DNA of 64,000 nt. Source: Ottowia sp. oral taxon 894 (lineage in GTDB: Bacteria; Pseudomonadota; Gammaproteobacteria; Burkholderiales; Burkholderiaceae_C). Shown one piece after another: positions 8,423 to 18,000 of this stretch. Numbering within the stretch: position 1 is the stretch's first letter; each line of letters begins with the position of its first letter. The position numbers were made by a program, and so were the translations under genes. The notes beneath the pieces are model-generated. The model saw only the letters and a list, made by a program, of their open reading frames with translations, searched no databases and was not told where the DNA came from. Where the stretch lies: contig NZ_CP012073.1 in NCBI RefSeq assembly GCF_001262075.1, positions 2,839,001 through 2,903,000 on the forward strand, in the 5' to 3' direction.

Positions 8423-9220
8423 TCAGCGGCCCGCTGGCCGCCAGCGCCGCCAGGCCAAGCGGGGCAGGCGCAGCGCAAAGCCCAGGAACAGGCGGGTGTG
8501 CATCCAGGTGAGCAAGGCGTTGTCGCGCAGGTATTTGAAGTGGGAGACGCCGCCTTCTTCGGGCGTGAAGTAGCGCACGGGAGCGGGCAGGTTGATGGCG
8601 GGCACGCCTGCCCAGGCCAAGCGCACGGCGGCTTCGGGGTCGAAGTCGAAGCGGCGCATGAAACGCTGGCCGCGCATGACGCGCGCCAGCGGGGCGATGG
8701 GATAGACGCGAAAGCCAAAGAGCGAGTCGCCAATGCCCGCGCCCAGCGTCTCCAGATTGGCCCAGCCGTTGGAGATTTTGCGGCCCAGCACGCGAATGCG
8801 CGGCGCTTCTGCGCCGAACTGCGGCACGCCCAGCACCATGGCGTCAGGCCGCGCTTGCGAAGCCTGCATGAAGGCCGGGATGAGATGGGCCGGATGCTGT
8901 CCGTCCGAGTCCAGCGTCAGGGCGTGGGTGAAGCCTTCGCGCGTGGCCTGCTCAATGCCGTGCAGCACGGCGGCGCCCTTGCCCTGGTTGGCGGGCAGCG
9001 CGAGCACGCGCAGGCCCTCATCTTGCGCGGCCATGTCTTGCAGCCAGGCCGCGCTGCCGTCGGTGCTGCCGTCAATCACCACCCACACGGGGTTCCAGCG
9101 CGCGCGCGCGGCGGCCACGGTGTCGCGCACTTTGGGGCCGGGGTTGTAGCTGGGGATGAGCACGAGATGCGTGCGCGAGGCGGCAGGCGCGGAGGACGCG
9201 GGCGCAGCGGCTTCAGGCAT
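8423..9220 (-). CDS. Family 2 glycosyltransferase (dolichyl-phosphate mannosyltransferase-like)
   Basis: This is a GT-A fold glycosyltransferase of 265 residues. The start at 9220 (MPEAAAPASS) is preceded by AAGGA and overlaps the upstream acyltransferase gene by 8 bp. Motifs are LVLIPSYNPG (19-28), VVIDGSTDGS (47-56) for nucleotide-sugar binding, NQGKGAAVL (78-86) and TLDSDGQHP (102-110) with the metal-binding Asp pair. The C-terminal part ends with a basic, Trp-rich segment after a hydrophobic stretch and could be membrane associated. Its partners (acyltransferase and halogenase-like flavoprotein) suggest it decorates a lipid or pigment, but the acceptor is unknown. Confidence 0.88.
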   Translation of the reverse strand: MPEAAAPASSAPAASRTHLVLIPSYNPGPKVRDTVAAARARWNPVWVVIDGSTDGSAAWLQDMAAQDEGLRVLALPANQGKGAAVLHGIEQATREGFTHALTLDSDGQHPAHLIPAFMQASQARPDAMVLGVPQFGAEAPRIRVLGRKISNGWANLETLGAGIGDSLFGFRVYPIAPLARVMRGQRFMRRFDFDPEAAVRLAWAGVPAINLPAPVRYFTPEEGGVSHFKYLRDNALLTWMHTRLFLGFALRLPRLAWRRWRPAGR

Positions 9221-10001
9221 GGCGCGTTTCCTTGAGGGCGTGGGCGAAGCGGGCGTGGATGTCGTCGCCAAAGCGGTGCGCGCTGGCGCCATCCACGTGC
9301 ATTTGGCCCACGTAGCGCACGCGCACGGCAAGCGGCAGGCTGGGAGGGCGGAAAAGGGGCCAGTGCTTGCCCAGGTAAGGCGTGCTCATTTCAATGACGA
9401 GCGCCTGCACGGGCACGCCTGCGCGCGCGGCGATCAGGCCCGCCGTGGCGCTGCACGGCCCCACGGGCGGCGCGCTGGTGCGCGTGCTTTCGGGAAAGAT
9501 GATGAGCCGCGCGCCGTCGCCGCTTTTGATTTCGGCGATGGCGCGGCGGATCATGGGCAGCGGCGCGTCATTGACGATGTAGCGCGCCAGGCGCGAGCCG
9601 GCGCCCAGCAGCAGGTTGTGCATGAGCGCCGCTTTCATGATGCACACGGCATTGGGCAGGCGCGAGACGAGCAGCACTGCGTCCAGCAGCGAGGGGTGGT
9701 TGGCGACGATGATCATCGGCCCGCTCTGGCGGGCCAGCTCGTCGAGCGCGCGCAAATCGAAGCGGCAGCCGCACAGGCGCTCCAGCAGCCAGACGTAGAA
9801 CCGGAAGCAGCTGTGAATGGCTTGCCGCCCCAGGCGCTTGCCGCTGGCTTCGGGCATGAGCGGGCCGAGCACGAGGGCAAAGGGCGTCCAGCCCAGGCAG
9901 ATGAGCGCCAGCAGGCCCAGGCCCAGAATCATGGCGGCGGCTTCGCGGGCGCGGCGCAGAGCGGCGTGCATGGGCAGGCGCTCAGCCTTGCGGGGCTTCA
10001 T
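9213..10001 (-). CDS. Lysophospholipid acyltransferase-family protein
   Basis: This is a PlsC-type acyltransferase of 262 residues. It has a hydrophobic segment at about 23-49, then the catalytic HX4D motif as NHPSLLD (His102, Asp107). The later acceptor motif FPESTRTS is at 169-176. The gene overlaps its upstream neighbour by 20 bp and its downstream neighbour by 8 bp, so the three reverse genes are one operon. An alternative start lies 30 bp downstream (MHAALRR). This class is found in phospholipid synthesis and in aryl-polyene or xanthomonadin loci. Here the context favours the second reading, but no ketosynthase genes are nearby. Confidence 0.88.
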   Translation of the reverse strand: MKPRKAERLPMHAALRRAREAAAMILGLGLLALICLGWTPFALVLGPLMPEASGKRLGRQAIHSCFRFYVWLLERLCGCRFDLRALDELARQSGPMIIVANHPSLLDAVLLVSRLPNAVCIMKAALMHNLLLGAGSRLARYIVNDAPLPMIRRAIAEIKSGDGARLIIFPESTRTSAPPVGPCSATAGLIAARAGVPVQALVIEMSTPYLGKHWPLFRPPSLPLAVRVRYVGQMHVDGASAHRFGDDIHARFAHALKETRHA

Positions 10002-11352
10002 CCACCGTGCGGATGGCTTGCTTGCGCCAGCGCCAGGAGCGCAGCGAGGTGGGCAGCTGCGCCAGCGAGGTCAGGTAATAGATGGCCTTGAACACGCGCA
10101 GCGAGCGCCAGATGGGCGTTTGGCCGTAGATGTCGCCCGCCAGCAGGGAGATGATGGCTTCCTTCACGCGAAACGTGTTGCGCGGCCCCATGAACAAGTC
10201 GCGCATGGCGGGCGTGGTCATGCGGTAGATGAACCACGAGAACTCGCGCGGGCCGTGGCGCATATCCCGGTCCAGCTGCGCCAGCGCCTGCGCGCGCTGC
10301 GCAGGCTGCTTCAGCCAGACGTCAATGGCGCGGGCAGCGGCGAATGCGCTTTGCATGGCCAGCAGCACGCCGGAGGAAAACACGGGGTCGATGAAGGCGA
10401 ACGCATCGCCCAGCAGCACGTAGTTGCGTCCGTGCGTGCGCTCGCTGAGGTAGGAGAAATTGCCCGTGGCTTCCGGCTCGTGGACGATCTGCGCGTCTTG
10501 CAGCCTTTCGGCCAGCGGCGGGCACTGGGCGATGCCGTCCAGCAGAAACTGCCGCAGGCTGCGCTCGCCGCGCGTGCGCATGAAATACGGCCAGGTCACC
10601 ATGCCCACGCTGGTGGCGCCGTCTTGCAAGGGGATGAACCAGAACCAGCCGTGATCGAACCAGTAGATGGTGATGTTGCCCTCCGCCGCGCCGGGGTTGC
10701 GGCGCGCATTGGCGAAGTGCGCAAACACGGCCACGCTGTTGTGGCGCGGGTTCTTGTGCTTGATCTTCATGCGGCTGGCCAGGAAGGTGTCGCGCCCCGA
10801 GGCATCCACCACAAAGCGCGCCCGGCAGGTGATTTCGCGCCCGTCGGCATGGCGCGCGCGGGCCTCGGCCCATTCAGGGGTGGCTTCCAGGTCCACGCTT
10901 TCCACCTTGCATTGCTGGAACACCTGGGCGCCGCTGCGGGCTGCGTTGTCCAGCAGGATGCGGTCGAACTCCGAACGGCGCACCTGGTAGGCGAACGGCA
11001 TGGTTTTGTCCCACGCCTGCGCGAATTCAAACGCCTGCTTGCGGTTGCCGTGCGCGGGCGAGACGAATTCGGCCGCATGCTTGGTGATGCCGATGGCGCG
11101 TATTTCATCAGCCACGCCCAGCTGCTCGAACAGCGGCAGGTTGGCCGGCAGCAGGGATTCGCCAATGTGAAAGCGCGGGTGGCGGTCCTTGTCCAGCAGC
11201 AGCACGCTGTGCCCCTGCCGCGCCAGCAGCGTGGCCGCCGTGCTGCCCGCCGGGCCGCCGCCTATGACCAGAACATCGCATTGCAGGGGAGAGGAAGAGG
11301 AGGCGGCTTCAGACGCCGTGCCGCCAGCGGCTGGGTAGGTGTTTTCCATCAT
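9982..11352 (-). CDS. NAD(P)/FAD-dependent oxidoreductase, tryptophan-halogenase-like
   Basis: This is a flavoprotein of 456 residues. The dinucleotide-binding motif VLVIGGGPAGSTAA is at 28-41. It is followed by HIGESLLP (62-69), which is typical of the halogenase/geranylgeranyl-reductase superfamily. The central GWFWFIPLQDG segment is a variant of the WxWxIP motif of flavin-dependent halogenases. The C-terminal half contains GDAFAFIDPVFSSGV, the second FAD-contact motif. It is the first gene of the reverse trio. Halogenase-like proteins of this kind occur in pigment clusters, often without proven halogenation, so the activity is not assigned. Confidence 0.88.
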   Translation of the reverse strand: MMENTYPAAGGTASEAASSSSPLQCDVLVIGGGPAGSTAATLLARQGHSVLLLDKDRHPRFHIGESLLPANLPLFEQLGVADEIRAIGITKHAAEFVSPAHGNRKQAFEFAQAWDKTMPFAYQVRRSEFDRILLDNAARSGAQVFQQCKVESVDLEATPEWAEARARHADGREITCRARFVVDASGRDTFLASRMKIKHKNPRHNSVAVFAHFANARRNPGAAEGNITIYWFDHGWFWFIPLQDGATSVGMVTWPYFMRTRGERSLRQFLLDGIAQCPPLAERLQDAQIVHEPEATGNFSYLSERTHGRNYVLLGDAFAFIDPVFSSGVLLAMQSAFAAARAIDVWLKQPAQRAQALAQLDRDMRHGPREFSWFIYRMTTPAMRDLFMGPRNTFRVKEAIISLLAGDIYGQTPIWRSLRVFKAIYYLTSLAQLPTSLRSWRWRKQAIRTVDEAPQG

Positions 11353-11466
11353 GCAAAACCACTGATCAAGAAAATGAAAGGCTCATTGTAGGAGTCCGCC
11401 CGCTGGCAACGGCCTCAAAAACAATGACTTTCAATCCGGCCTGCGGGCAGGATGAATCAGGCGGCT

Positions 11467-12543
11467 TCAGTCTCTGGCCTGCGCCAGCTGCTGCCCCAGC
11501 TCGATGACGGCCATGGCGTAGTAGGCGCTCCAGTTGTAGCGGGTGATGACGTAGAAGTTTTCCGTGCCCGCCACGTAGTCAGGCTCGTTGCCGGGGCGGG
11601 CGGGGTCGCCGTTTTGCAGCTCGATCAAGGCCAGCGGCCCGGCGCTTTCCTGCGCCTTTTCGGGCAGGGTCACGCCCAGCGCGGCCATTTCGGCAGGGCT
11701 GAAGGTGGGCAGGATGTCGTGCGCCAGCAGCGCGCGCAAATCGGCCTGCGGCTGAAGCTGAACGGCGTAATGCGTGGGCAGGCCGGGGCGCCAGCCGAAG
11801 GCGCGAAAGTAATTGGCCACCGAGCCGATGGCGTCGGCCGGGCTGTTCCACAGGTCAATGCGGCCATCGCCGTCAAAGTCCACCGCGTATTGCAGCCAGC
11901 TTGAGGGCATGAACTGCGGCAGCCCCATGGCGCCCGCGTAGCTGCCTTCGGGCAGCCCAGGCTCCAGCCGGTTGCGCTGGCACAGCACGAGAAAGTGCGC
12001 CAGCTCGCGCGCGAAGAAGATTTGCCGCTGGTGCGCGCGCGGGTGCTCTTGCGGAAAGTCAAAAGCCAGCGTCGCCAGCGCGTCCAGCACGCGGTACTTG
12101 CCCACGTTGCGGCCATAAATGGTTTCCACGCCCAGAATGCCCATGATGGCCGCCGCCGGCACGCCAAATTGCGCCTCGGCGCGCGCCAGCGCCGCATGGT
12201 TGGCCTGCCAAAAGCGCGCGCCCGTTTGCAAGTGCGTGGGCGTGAGAAAGCGCTTGCGGTAGGCGCGCCAGTTTCTGGATGCGCTGCTGGCCTGGTTGTA
12301 GGCGGCCGGGCGCATGAGGCGCTGCACGCCCGGGTTGAACCACGCGCTGGCAATGGTCTGCCGCGCCCAGGCCGCATCCAGCCCGTGCCGGCGGGCGGCT
12401 TCTTCGGCCCAGAGCAGGGCGTTTTCATGGGTGGCGTAGGCATACGGCTCGGCCTGCGGCGCTTCAGGCGTTGGCTGCGCGCGGCCGCTGGCGCACCAGG
12501 CCAGCGCGCCCAGGGCGAAACGGCGTCGGGTCAGGGAATACAT
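11467..12543 (-). CDS. mltB: Lytic murein transglycosylase B
   Basis: MltB cleaves peptidoglycan glycan strands to 1,6-anhydromuropeptides at the outer membrane or in the periplasm. The start at 12543 gives 358 residues beginning MYSLTRRRFALGALAW, with a twin-arginine-like signal (TRRRFAL). Family landmarks are GILGVETIYGRNVG with catalytic Glu140, GLPQFMPSSW, and DFDGDGRIDLWNSPADAIGSVANYF. The C-terminal NFYVITRYNWSAYYAMAV is also conserved. No lipobox Cys is obvious, although Cys17 lies in the signal region. It is divergent from the nitroreductase gene, with 80 bp between the starts. Confidence 0.93.
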   Translation of the reverse strand: MYSLTRRRFALGALAWCASGRAQPTPEAPQAEPYAYATHENALLWAEEAARRHGLDAAWARQTIASAWFNPGVQRLMRPAAYNQASSASRNWRAYRKRFLTPTHLQTGARFWQANHAALARAEAQFGVPAAAIMGILGVETIYGRNVGKYRVLDALATLAFDFPQEHPRAHQRQIFFARELAHFLVLCQRNRLEPGLPEGSYAGAMGLPQFMPSSWLQYAVDFDGDGRIDLWNSPADAIGSVANYFRAFGWRPGLPTHYAVQLQPQADLRALLAHDILPTFSPAEMAALGVTLPEKAQESAGPLALIELQNGDPARPGNEPDYVAGTENFYVITRYNWSAYYAMAVIELGQQLAQARD

Positions 12544-12623
12544 GGAGCGCGAATGTAGCCGCCGCCTCCGCCGCGCAAGGCAGAATGAAGCTTCTTTTGT
12601 GCACCCCTGAAGGAGACAACGCC

Positions 12624-13355
12624 ATGCCCCATACCCCCGAAACAGCCCGCCCGGCCATTGCCGACCCCGCCAGCGTGGACGCCGCCATTGAAAGCCGCTT
12701 TTCCGCCCGCGCCTTCTTGCCCCGGCCCGTGCCGCAGGCCATGCTGCAAGACATTCTGCGCGTGGCCAGCCGCGCGCCCTCAGGCACCAACACCCAGCCT
12801 TGGAAGGTGTACGTGCTGCAAGGCGCCGCGCGTGACGCGCTGGTGGACAAAGTCTGCGCCGCACACGACCAGCTGCGCGACAACCCCGAGCTGGAAGCCC
12901 GCTACCCGGAGCCGTATGACTACTACCCCGCCAAGTGGGTGGAGCCGTACCTGTCGCGCCGCCGCGCCGTGGGCCTGGACATGTATGGCCTGCTGGGCAT
13001 CGGCAAGGGCGAAAAAGACAAGATGCACGCCCAGCAGCAGCGCAATTTCCGCTTTTTTGATGCGCCCGTGGGCATGTTCTTCACCATCGACCGCATCATG
13101 GGCCGGGGCAGCCTGCTGGACTACGGCTGCTTTTTGCAAAGCGTGATGCTCGCCGCCCGCGCGCGCGGCCTGCACACCTGCCCGCAAGCGGCCTGGAACC
13201 GCTTTGACAGCATCATCATGCCCCACATCGGCGCGGGCGAAAACGAAATGATCGTGGGCGCCCTGGCCCTGGGCTGGGCCGATGAGTCCGACCCGGTCAA
13301 TGCCCTGCACACCGCGCGCGAGCCGGTGCAATCTTTCGTCCGCTTCCTGATCTGA
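12624..13355 (+). CDS. Nitroreductase-family oxidoreductase
   Basis: This is an FMN-dependent nitroreductase-fold enzyme of 243 residues. The start at 12624 (MPHTPETARP) is chosen because AAGGAG lies 9 nt upstream. A much longer open frame exists but has no support. The family N-terminal motif SRFSARAFLPRPV leads to RVASRAPSGTNTQPWKVYVL (48-67), the FMN-binding region. Later motifs are FFTIDR and SLLDYGCFLQSVMLAARARGL, followed by GALALGWAD. The physiological substrate (nitroaromatic or quinone) is unknown. It is likely followed in the same transcript by pncA after a 73-bp gap. Confidence 0.92.
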   Translation: MPHTPETARPAIADPASVDAAIESRFSARAFLPRPVPQAMLQDILRVASRAPSGTNTQPWKVYVLQGAARDALVDKVCAAHDQLRDNPELEARYPEPYDYYPAKWVEPYLSRRRAVGLDMYGLLGIGKGEKDKMHAQQQRNFRFFDAPVGMFFTIDRIMGRGSLLDYGCFLQSVMLAARARGLHTCPQAAWNRFDSIIMPHIGAGENEMIVGALALGWADESDPVNALHTAREPVQSFVRFLI

Positions 13356-13428
13356 ACGCACCCGCCCTGGCCCGGGCCGCTGATGCCACCCGGGCCGCTT
13401 TTCTTGTGCCTTTTCCATCTCAAAAGCC

Positions 13429-14061
13429 ATGCCACTTTCCAGCGACTGCGCCCTGCTCGTCATCGACGCCCAAAACGGCTTCATGCCCGGCGGCGGCCTG
13501 CCCGTGGCGCAGGGCGACGCCATCGTGCCCGTCATCAACCGCATGGCGCCCCTGTTTGAAAACGCCGTGCTCACGCAAGACTGGCACCCCGCCAGCCACG
13601 TTTCATTCGCCGCCAACCATCCGGGCCGCCAGCCTTTTGACGTGATCGAGCTGCCCTACGGCCCCCAGGTGCTCTGGCCCACGCACTGCGTGCAGGGCAC
13701 GCCTGACGCGGCGCTGCACCCGCAGCTGCACGTGCCGCAGGCGCAGCTCATCCTGCGCAAAGGCTGCCGCCCGCAAGTGGACAGCTACTCCGCCTTTACC
13801 GAAGCCGACCGCGCCGCCACCACCGGCCTGGCCGCCTGGCTGCATGCGCGCGGCATCCGCCACCTTTACCTGTGCGGCCTGGCCACCGACTACTGCGTGG
13901 CCTGGAGCGCGCTGGACGCCCGCGCCGCCGGCTTTGCCGTCACCGTGGTGGAAGACGCCTGCCGCGCCATCGACCTGAACGGCTCGCTAGCCCGCGCCTG
14001 GGCCGACATGAACGCCGCCGGCGTGCAGCGCGCCAGCTCGCAAAGCCTGCTGGCCGGTTGA
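13429..14061 (+). CDS. pncA: Nicotinamidase/pyrazinamidase
   Basis: PncA hydrolyses nicotinamide to nicotinate in the NAD salvage pathway. The 210-residue protein shows the full catalytic triad: Asp13 in LLVIDAQNGF, Lys111 in LILRKGC and Cys156 in LATDYCV. Metal-binding residues Asp51 and His53 (TQDWHP) and His86 (WPTHCVQGT) are present. The gene starts at ATG 13429. It is followed by a complete copy of the dispersed repeat and then ruvC. Confidence 0.95.
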   Translation: MPLSSDCALLVIDAQNGFMPGGGLPVAQGDAIVPVINRMAPLFENAVLTQDWHPASHVSFAANHPGRQPFDVIELPYGPQVLWPTHCVQGTPDAALHPQLHVPQAQLILRKGCRPQVDSYSAFTEADRAATTGLAAWLHARGIRHLYLCGLATDYCVAWSALDARAAGFAVTVVEDACRAIDLNGSLARAWADMNAAGVQRASSQSLLAG

Positions 14062-14077
14062 GGTTTGTCCCTCTAAA

Positions 14078-14156
14078 TTTGCTCCTCTAACCATAGCATG
14101 AGGTCCTAGTGGAAACTGCGCAGGCAGGCATTTTGCCCCCTTCATATTTGCTCCTG
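14078..14156 (+). repeat. Dispersed intergenic repeat, copy 3 (complete)
   Basis: This is a complete copy with TTTGCTCCTC at the left and TTTGCTCCTG at the right, enclosing CCATAGCATGAGGTCCTAGT and GGAAACTGCGCAGG. It forms the outer end of the left arm of the inverted duplication. Its near-identical reverse copy is at 35159-35237. Confidence 0.9.
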
Positions 14157-14195
14157 TCCATGTAGCGCCCCAGCCGCCTTGCGCCACAGCTCACC

Positions 14196-14735
14196 ATGCG
14201 AATCCTCGGCATCGACCCTGGCCTGCGCACCACCGGCTTCGGCGTGCTGGATGCAGCCGGCGGCCCGCTCGCCTACGTGGCCAGCGGCGTCATCCAGACC
14301 GCAGACGCGCCCCAGGGCAGCCTGCCCGCGCGGCTCAAGCTCCTGTATGACGGCATAGGCGAAATCTGCCGCCGCTACGCCCCAGACGTGGCCGTGGTCG
14401 AAATCGTCTTCGTCAACGTCAATCCCCAGGCCACCTTGCTGCTCGGCCAGGCGCGCGGCGCCTGCGTGACGGCGCTGGTCGCGCAAAACCTGCCCGTCAC
14501 CGAATACACCGCCCTGCAAATGAAGCAAACCGTGGCAGGCCACGGCCGCGCGGCCAAAGCGCAAGTGCAGGAAATGGTGCGCCGCCTGCTCGCCCTGCCC
14601 GCCGCCCCCCGGCAAGACGCCGCCGACGCGCTCGGCATGGCCATCACCCACGCCCACGTCAGCCACTCCCTTGCCCGCCTGCAAGCCGCCAGCGGCCAGA
14701 CGCGCCGCGCCGGCAGCATGTACCGCCAGCGCTGA
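14196..14735 (+). CDS. ruvC: Holliday junction resolvase RuvC
   Basis: RuvC cuts Holliday junctions symmetrically with RuvAB. The 179 residues match the family. The four catalytic acids are visible: Asp7 ([15 protein letters not shown]), Glu69 ([12 protein letters not shown]), Asp141 and Asp144 ([16 protein letters not shown]). LLLGQARGA and the basic [17 protein letters not shown] region are intact. This is the functional copy. A reversed partial copy lacking all but the first ~52 codons and the last ~12 lies at 34940-35120. ruvA and ruvB are not in the window. Confidence 0.95.
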   Translation: MRILGIDPGLRTTGFGVLDAAGGPLAYVASGVIQTADAPQGSLPARLKLLYDGIGEICRRYAPDVAVVEIVFVNVNPQATLLLGQARGACVTALVAQNLPVTEYTALQMKQTVAGHGRAAKAQVQEMVRRLLALPAAPRQDAADALGMAITHAHVSHSLARLQAASGQTRRAGSMYRQR

Positions 14736-15082
14736 GGGCCTGTTGGCTATCTGGCCATGAGGAGCAAAAGCGCGCAGTTCGGGCTGGGCAACAAGGCGCA
14801 AACCGCAAACGGGTCTTGCGGCCCAATGGCTGCCCAGCGAGGATTTGCAACGCTCAAGAGCGCGCGAATCGGCGTTTTTCGCGCCTGCAAACCGTTTGAA
14901 GATCGCAAACAAGCCCTGACAAACGTGCCGCCTGCCCAAAAATGTGAAACATTTCAGCGCCAAGGCCTCTGTCGCAGCCGAATGCGATTAGCAGACGCAC
15001 TCGCACGCATTAATACGCATACGCGCACCGTAACAGCCTGCCCCGCTTTCGTTTTCAAACTTTCCTTTTGCTGAGGCCCTTC

Positions 15083-18000
15083 ATGAATGTGACCATTTCA
15101 CCCCAGCCGCTGCAACCACTGCCGCCACCGCCGCCGTCACCTGCCGCTCCCAGCGCCTCGCCCGCCCCGGCAGCGCCCCGGCGCGAGCCGCACGGCCATG
15201 AGCAGCCGCCTCATTCAGGCCCCTCGCCTGCGCTGCCGCCTTACCTTACCGTGTCTGACGTACCGCTCACACCCGGCGCCACGCTGACGGACCTGGCCGC
15301 CCAGCCCATCGCGCACAAGCCTGCGGTTCATCTGTCTGCCTCGCCCATCGCCACGGTTGCCGGGCCAGCTCCCGGGCCTGTTTCCGGGCTGATCTTCAAT
15401 CACAAGGCTCCCGTGCAAGTGCCGATGGATCTAGAGCCTATTGCCTACAAGCCTTCGCCCCCCATCATCGGCGGCGAGCAGCTGGCGCCCGTTTCGCCCG
15501 TCGGCGCTTGCGGCGCAGTTTCCGGCTCGGCGCCCACGGCTTCCCCCATTGAAATCGCCACAATGGAAATGCTGCTGGCCGATCCCGCCGCGCAGGAAAT
15601 GGCGGCGCGCTTTGGCGGCCAGCTGCAGCCCATGAGGACGGACAACGACGTCAGCCGCAGCATCGTGCAGCGCTACGGCCCTGATCTGGCTGCGCGGCTG
15701 GATCAATACGCCAGAGCGCAAAAAGAGGTGGATGCGCAGTTTCTCAGGGCAATGACTGATCAGGCGCGATCAGGTGCGCTTGTGCCTGATCCCCGCGAGC
15801 AGGCACGCCTGGGCTTTTGGCGCTCCCCATCGGGTCGTCTGGGCGACAGCGGATTTGAGTTCAACCCCGTGGCCTTCGCCCGGTTTTACGCGGCAGGCGA
15901 TTCGCCTGAACGCAGAGCTTTTGCCCACCTGTATGGCGCTGATCCCTTGCGGCTAGTCCCAGGTTCAGACGACGGCCCGTTCCCGCAGGACACATGGATG
16001 CTGGGCCGCAGGCGGCTGCAAACGTCCAACTCGGACAGGCCTTCGACCACGCCCTGCGTGCCAACTGTCTTTACGGCTGGCCGCGAGATCTCCGTCAATC
16101 CGCACGCCCCTGCACGCCTCAATGATTCCCAGGCGGTCTGGTTCGACCCCATGCACGGCTGGACGACGGAGGCCGGCAATCTCAAGGGCGACTGGTTCGA
16201 CCGCTTTGGCGCCGTTCTTTTTTCCACTGCTTTCACGGCCATCACATTCGGCGCAGGCCCGCTGGCTGCAATGACGCAAGCGGCGGCCAATGGATCGGTA
16301 GGCGCAGCCATCGGCGCAGGCGCGGCAGGAGCGGCCATTGGCAACGCCACGATGCAGCTGGCCAATAACGGCCGCATCAACTTCCGTCAGCTTTTGCAGT
16401 CGGCCCTGGCTGGCGGCGTGACGGGCGGCATCACAGCCCTGCCCGGCATTCGTCTGCCCGCCGAGTCCACTTTTGCCCAGCGGCTGCTCAGTCACACAGG
16501 CCGGGCAAGCTTGCAGGGCGCGCTGCAAGAAGTCATGGGCGGGCGCTTCCGGGACGGCCTGACCAGCGGACTGGTGTCTGGCCTGGCGCAGGAGATGACG
16601 GTTTACATGGACCGGCACATTGCAACAGCCCAGACGACACCGCCGCCCTACGCCATTTCACGCGCTGAAGCCAACGCCTTGAGACTGCTCACGCGCGCCA
16701 CCGCCAGCGCGATGCGCGCCGTGGCCTCAGGCAACGCAGCGGCGGGCATGGCCAGCGATTTTCTTGGCTCATTTCTGGGCGAGGTCATGCAGCGCGGCGA
16801 TGCAGGCCATGCCGCAGGAGCGCGAACATCAGGCGGCACGCAAGGCGCTGAAACGCAAAGGCGGCGTCCAGCGCAAGCCGCGCAGCCGCAGCAGACAAGG
16901 CCAGCCGCGCAATCTGTCACCGTGGCCGCAGGCGACACGCTGGAGAGCCTGGCGCGGCAGCTCTACGGCAGCCGCTGGAGGGCGGGCCTGCCGGTGCTGA
17001 TGGCCGATAACCAAATCACCACCAACGCCTGGGGCAGCCCGCTGATCCGCCCCGGGCAAAGCCTGCAAGCCAGGCCTCTGGATGGCCTGCGCGCCAGCCA
17101 GATCGAGCAACTCTCGCGCCTGGGCGGACAAGTCATAGGCCGCAACGCGCGCGGGCTGAACTTGAGAGAGCAGATCGAGCGCATCCGCGCGCAAGCGCCT
17201 GCTGCGCCCATGCGGCCCTCAAAGCCAGCGCTGCCAGAGCGGGCCAGGCCGCAGGATTTGGCTCCGACCGTGGAAAACGCCAGAAGGCTGGAGCTGCCGC
17301 AAGCTGCGCGGCCTGAAGCCCAGCATGGCAGCCCGGCCCCTTCAACCGCGCAGCAGCCTGCCGAACCCAGCTGGGGCCAGCGCCTGAACCGCAACATGCG
17401 GCAGTGGGGCGAGGGCGTCATAGACCGGCTGGATGAGGCGGCCGTAGCCGATGGCGGCGGCCTTGTGACAGCACTTGCCGCCTTGGCGCGCACACCGGCA
17501 AGGTCATTCACCAGCTTCATGCAAGGCACGGCAGGCACGGTTTCGCTGCTTGATGGCCGTGTGCGCGGAGAAATCTCTGATGGCCTGAGCCAGGTGATGA
17601 GCGACCCGGGCCTGATTGGGCGGGCGGCCAGCGATTACTGGCGCAGCCGCACGCTCGCTGACATGGCGGCAGACCTTTATGCCAATGGAGCGGCCGGTGC
17701 CATGATGGGCGGGGCTGGAGCCGCAGCGCTTGGGCGGCTAAATCGCCTGCCTGGGATGGGTAGGGATGTGGGGGAAATTGGCCAGGCGGCCATGCGTATT
17801 GCGGACAGCATTGCGAGGCCATCCCCACAAATCACATTGCGTATTTCATCCAGCCCAACGCGAGGAAACCCTTTAGCCATTATTAGAGGCTATGGCGAAC
17901 TGAATCGAAGACAATCGGCAGTCTTGGAACAATTGCCTGAATTCGGCTCACGCGCCATTGTGGGAAATAACTTCGGCCAGCGAGATTTGGTGGCGCTCAC

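Larger units (their letters stand above)
14078..14936 (+). repeat. Left arm of the island-flanking inverted duplication (carries intact ruvC)
   Basis: This segment runs from the dispersed repeat, through ruvC, to GACAAACGTGCCGCCTGCC downstream of ruvC. It is present again in reverse orientation at 34724-35238. The two copies are nearly identical by eye except that the right copy lacks about 14352-14697. Outside these coordinates the sequences diverge at once. The enclosed segment is about 19.8 kb. Confidence 0.88.
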
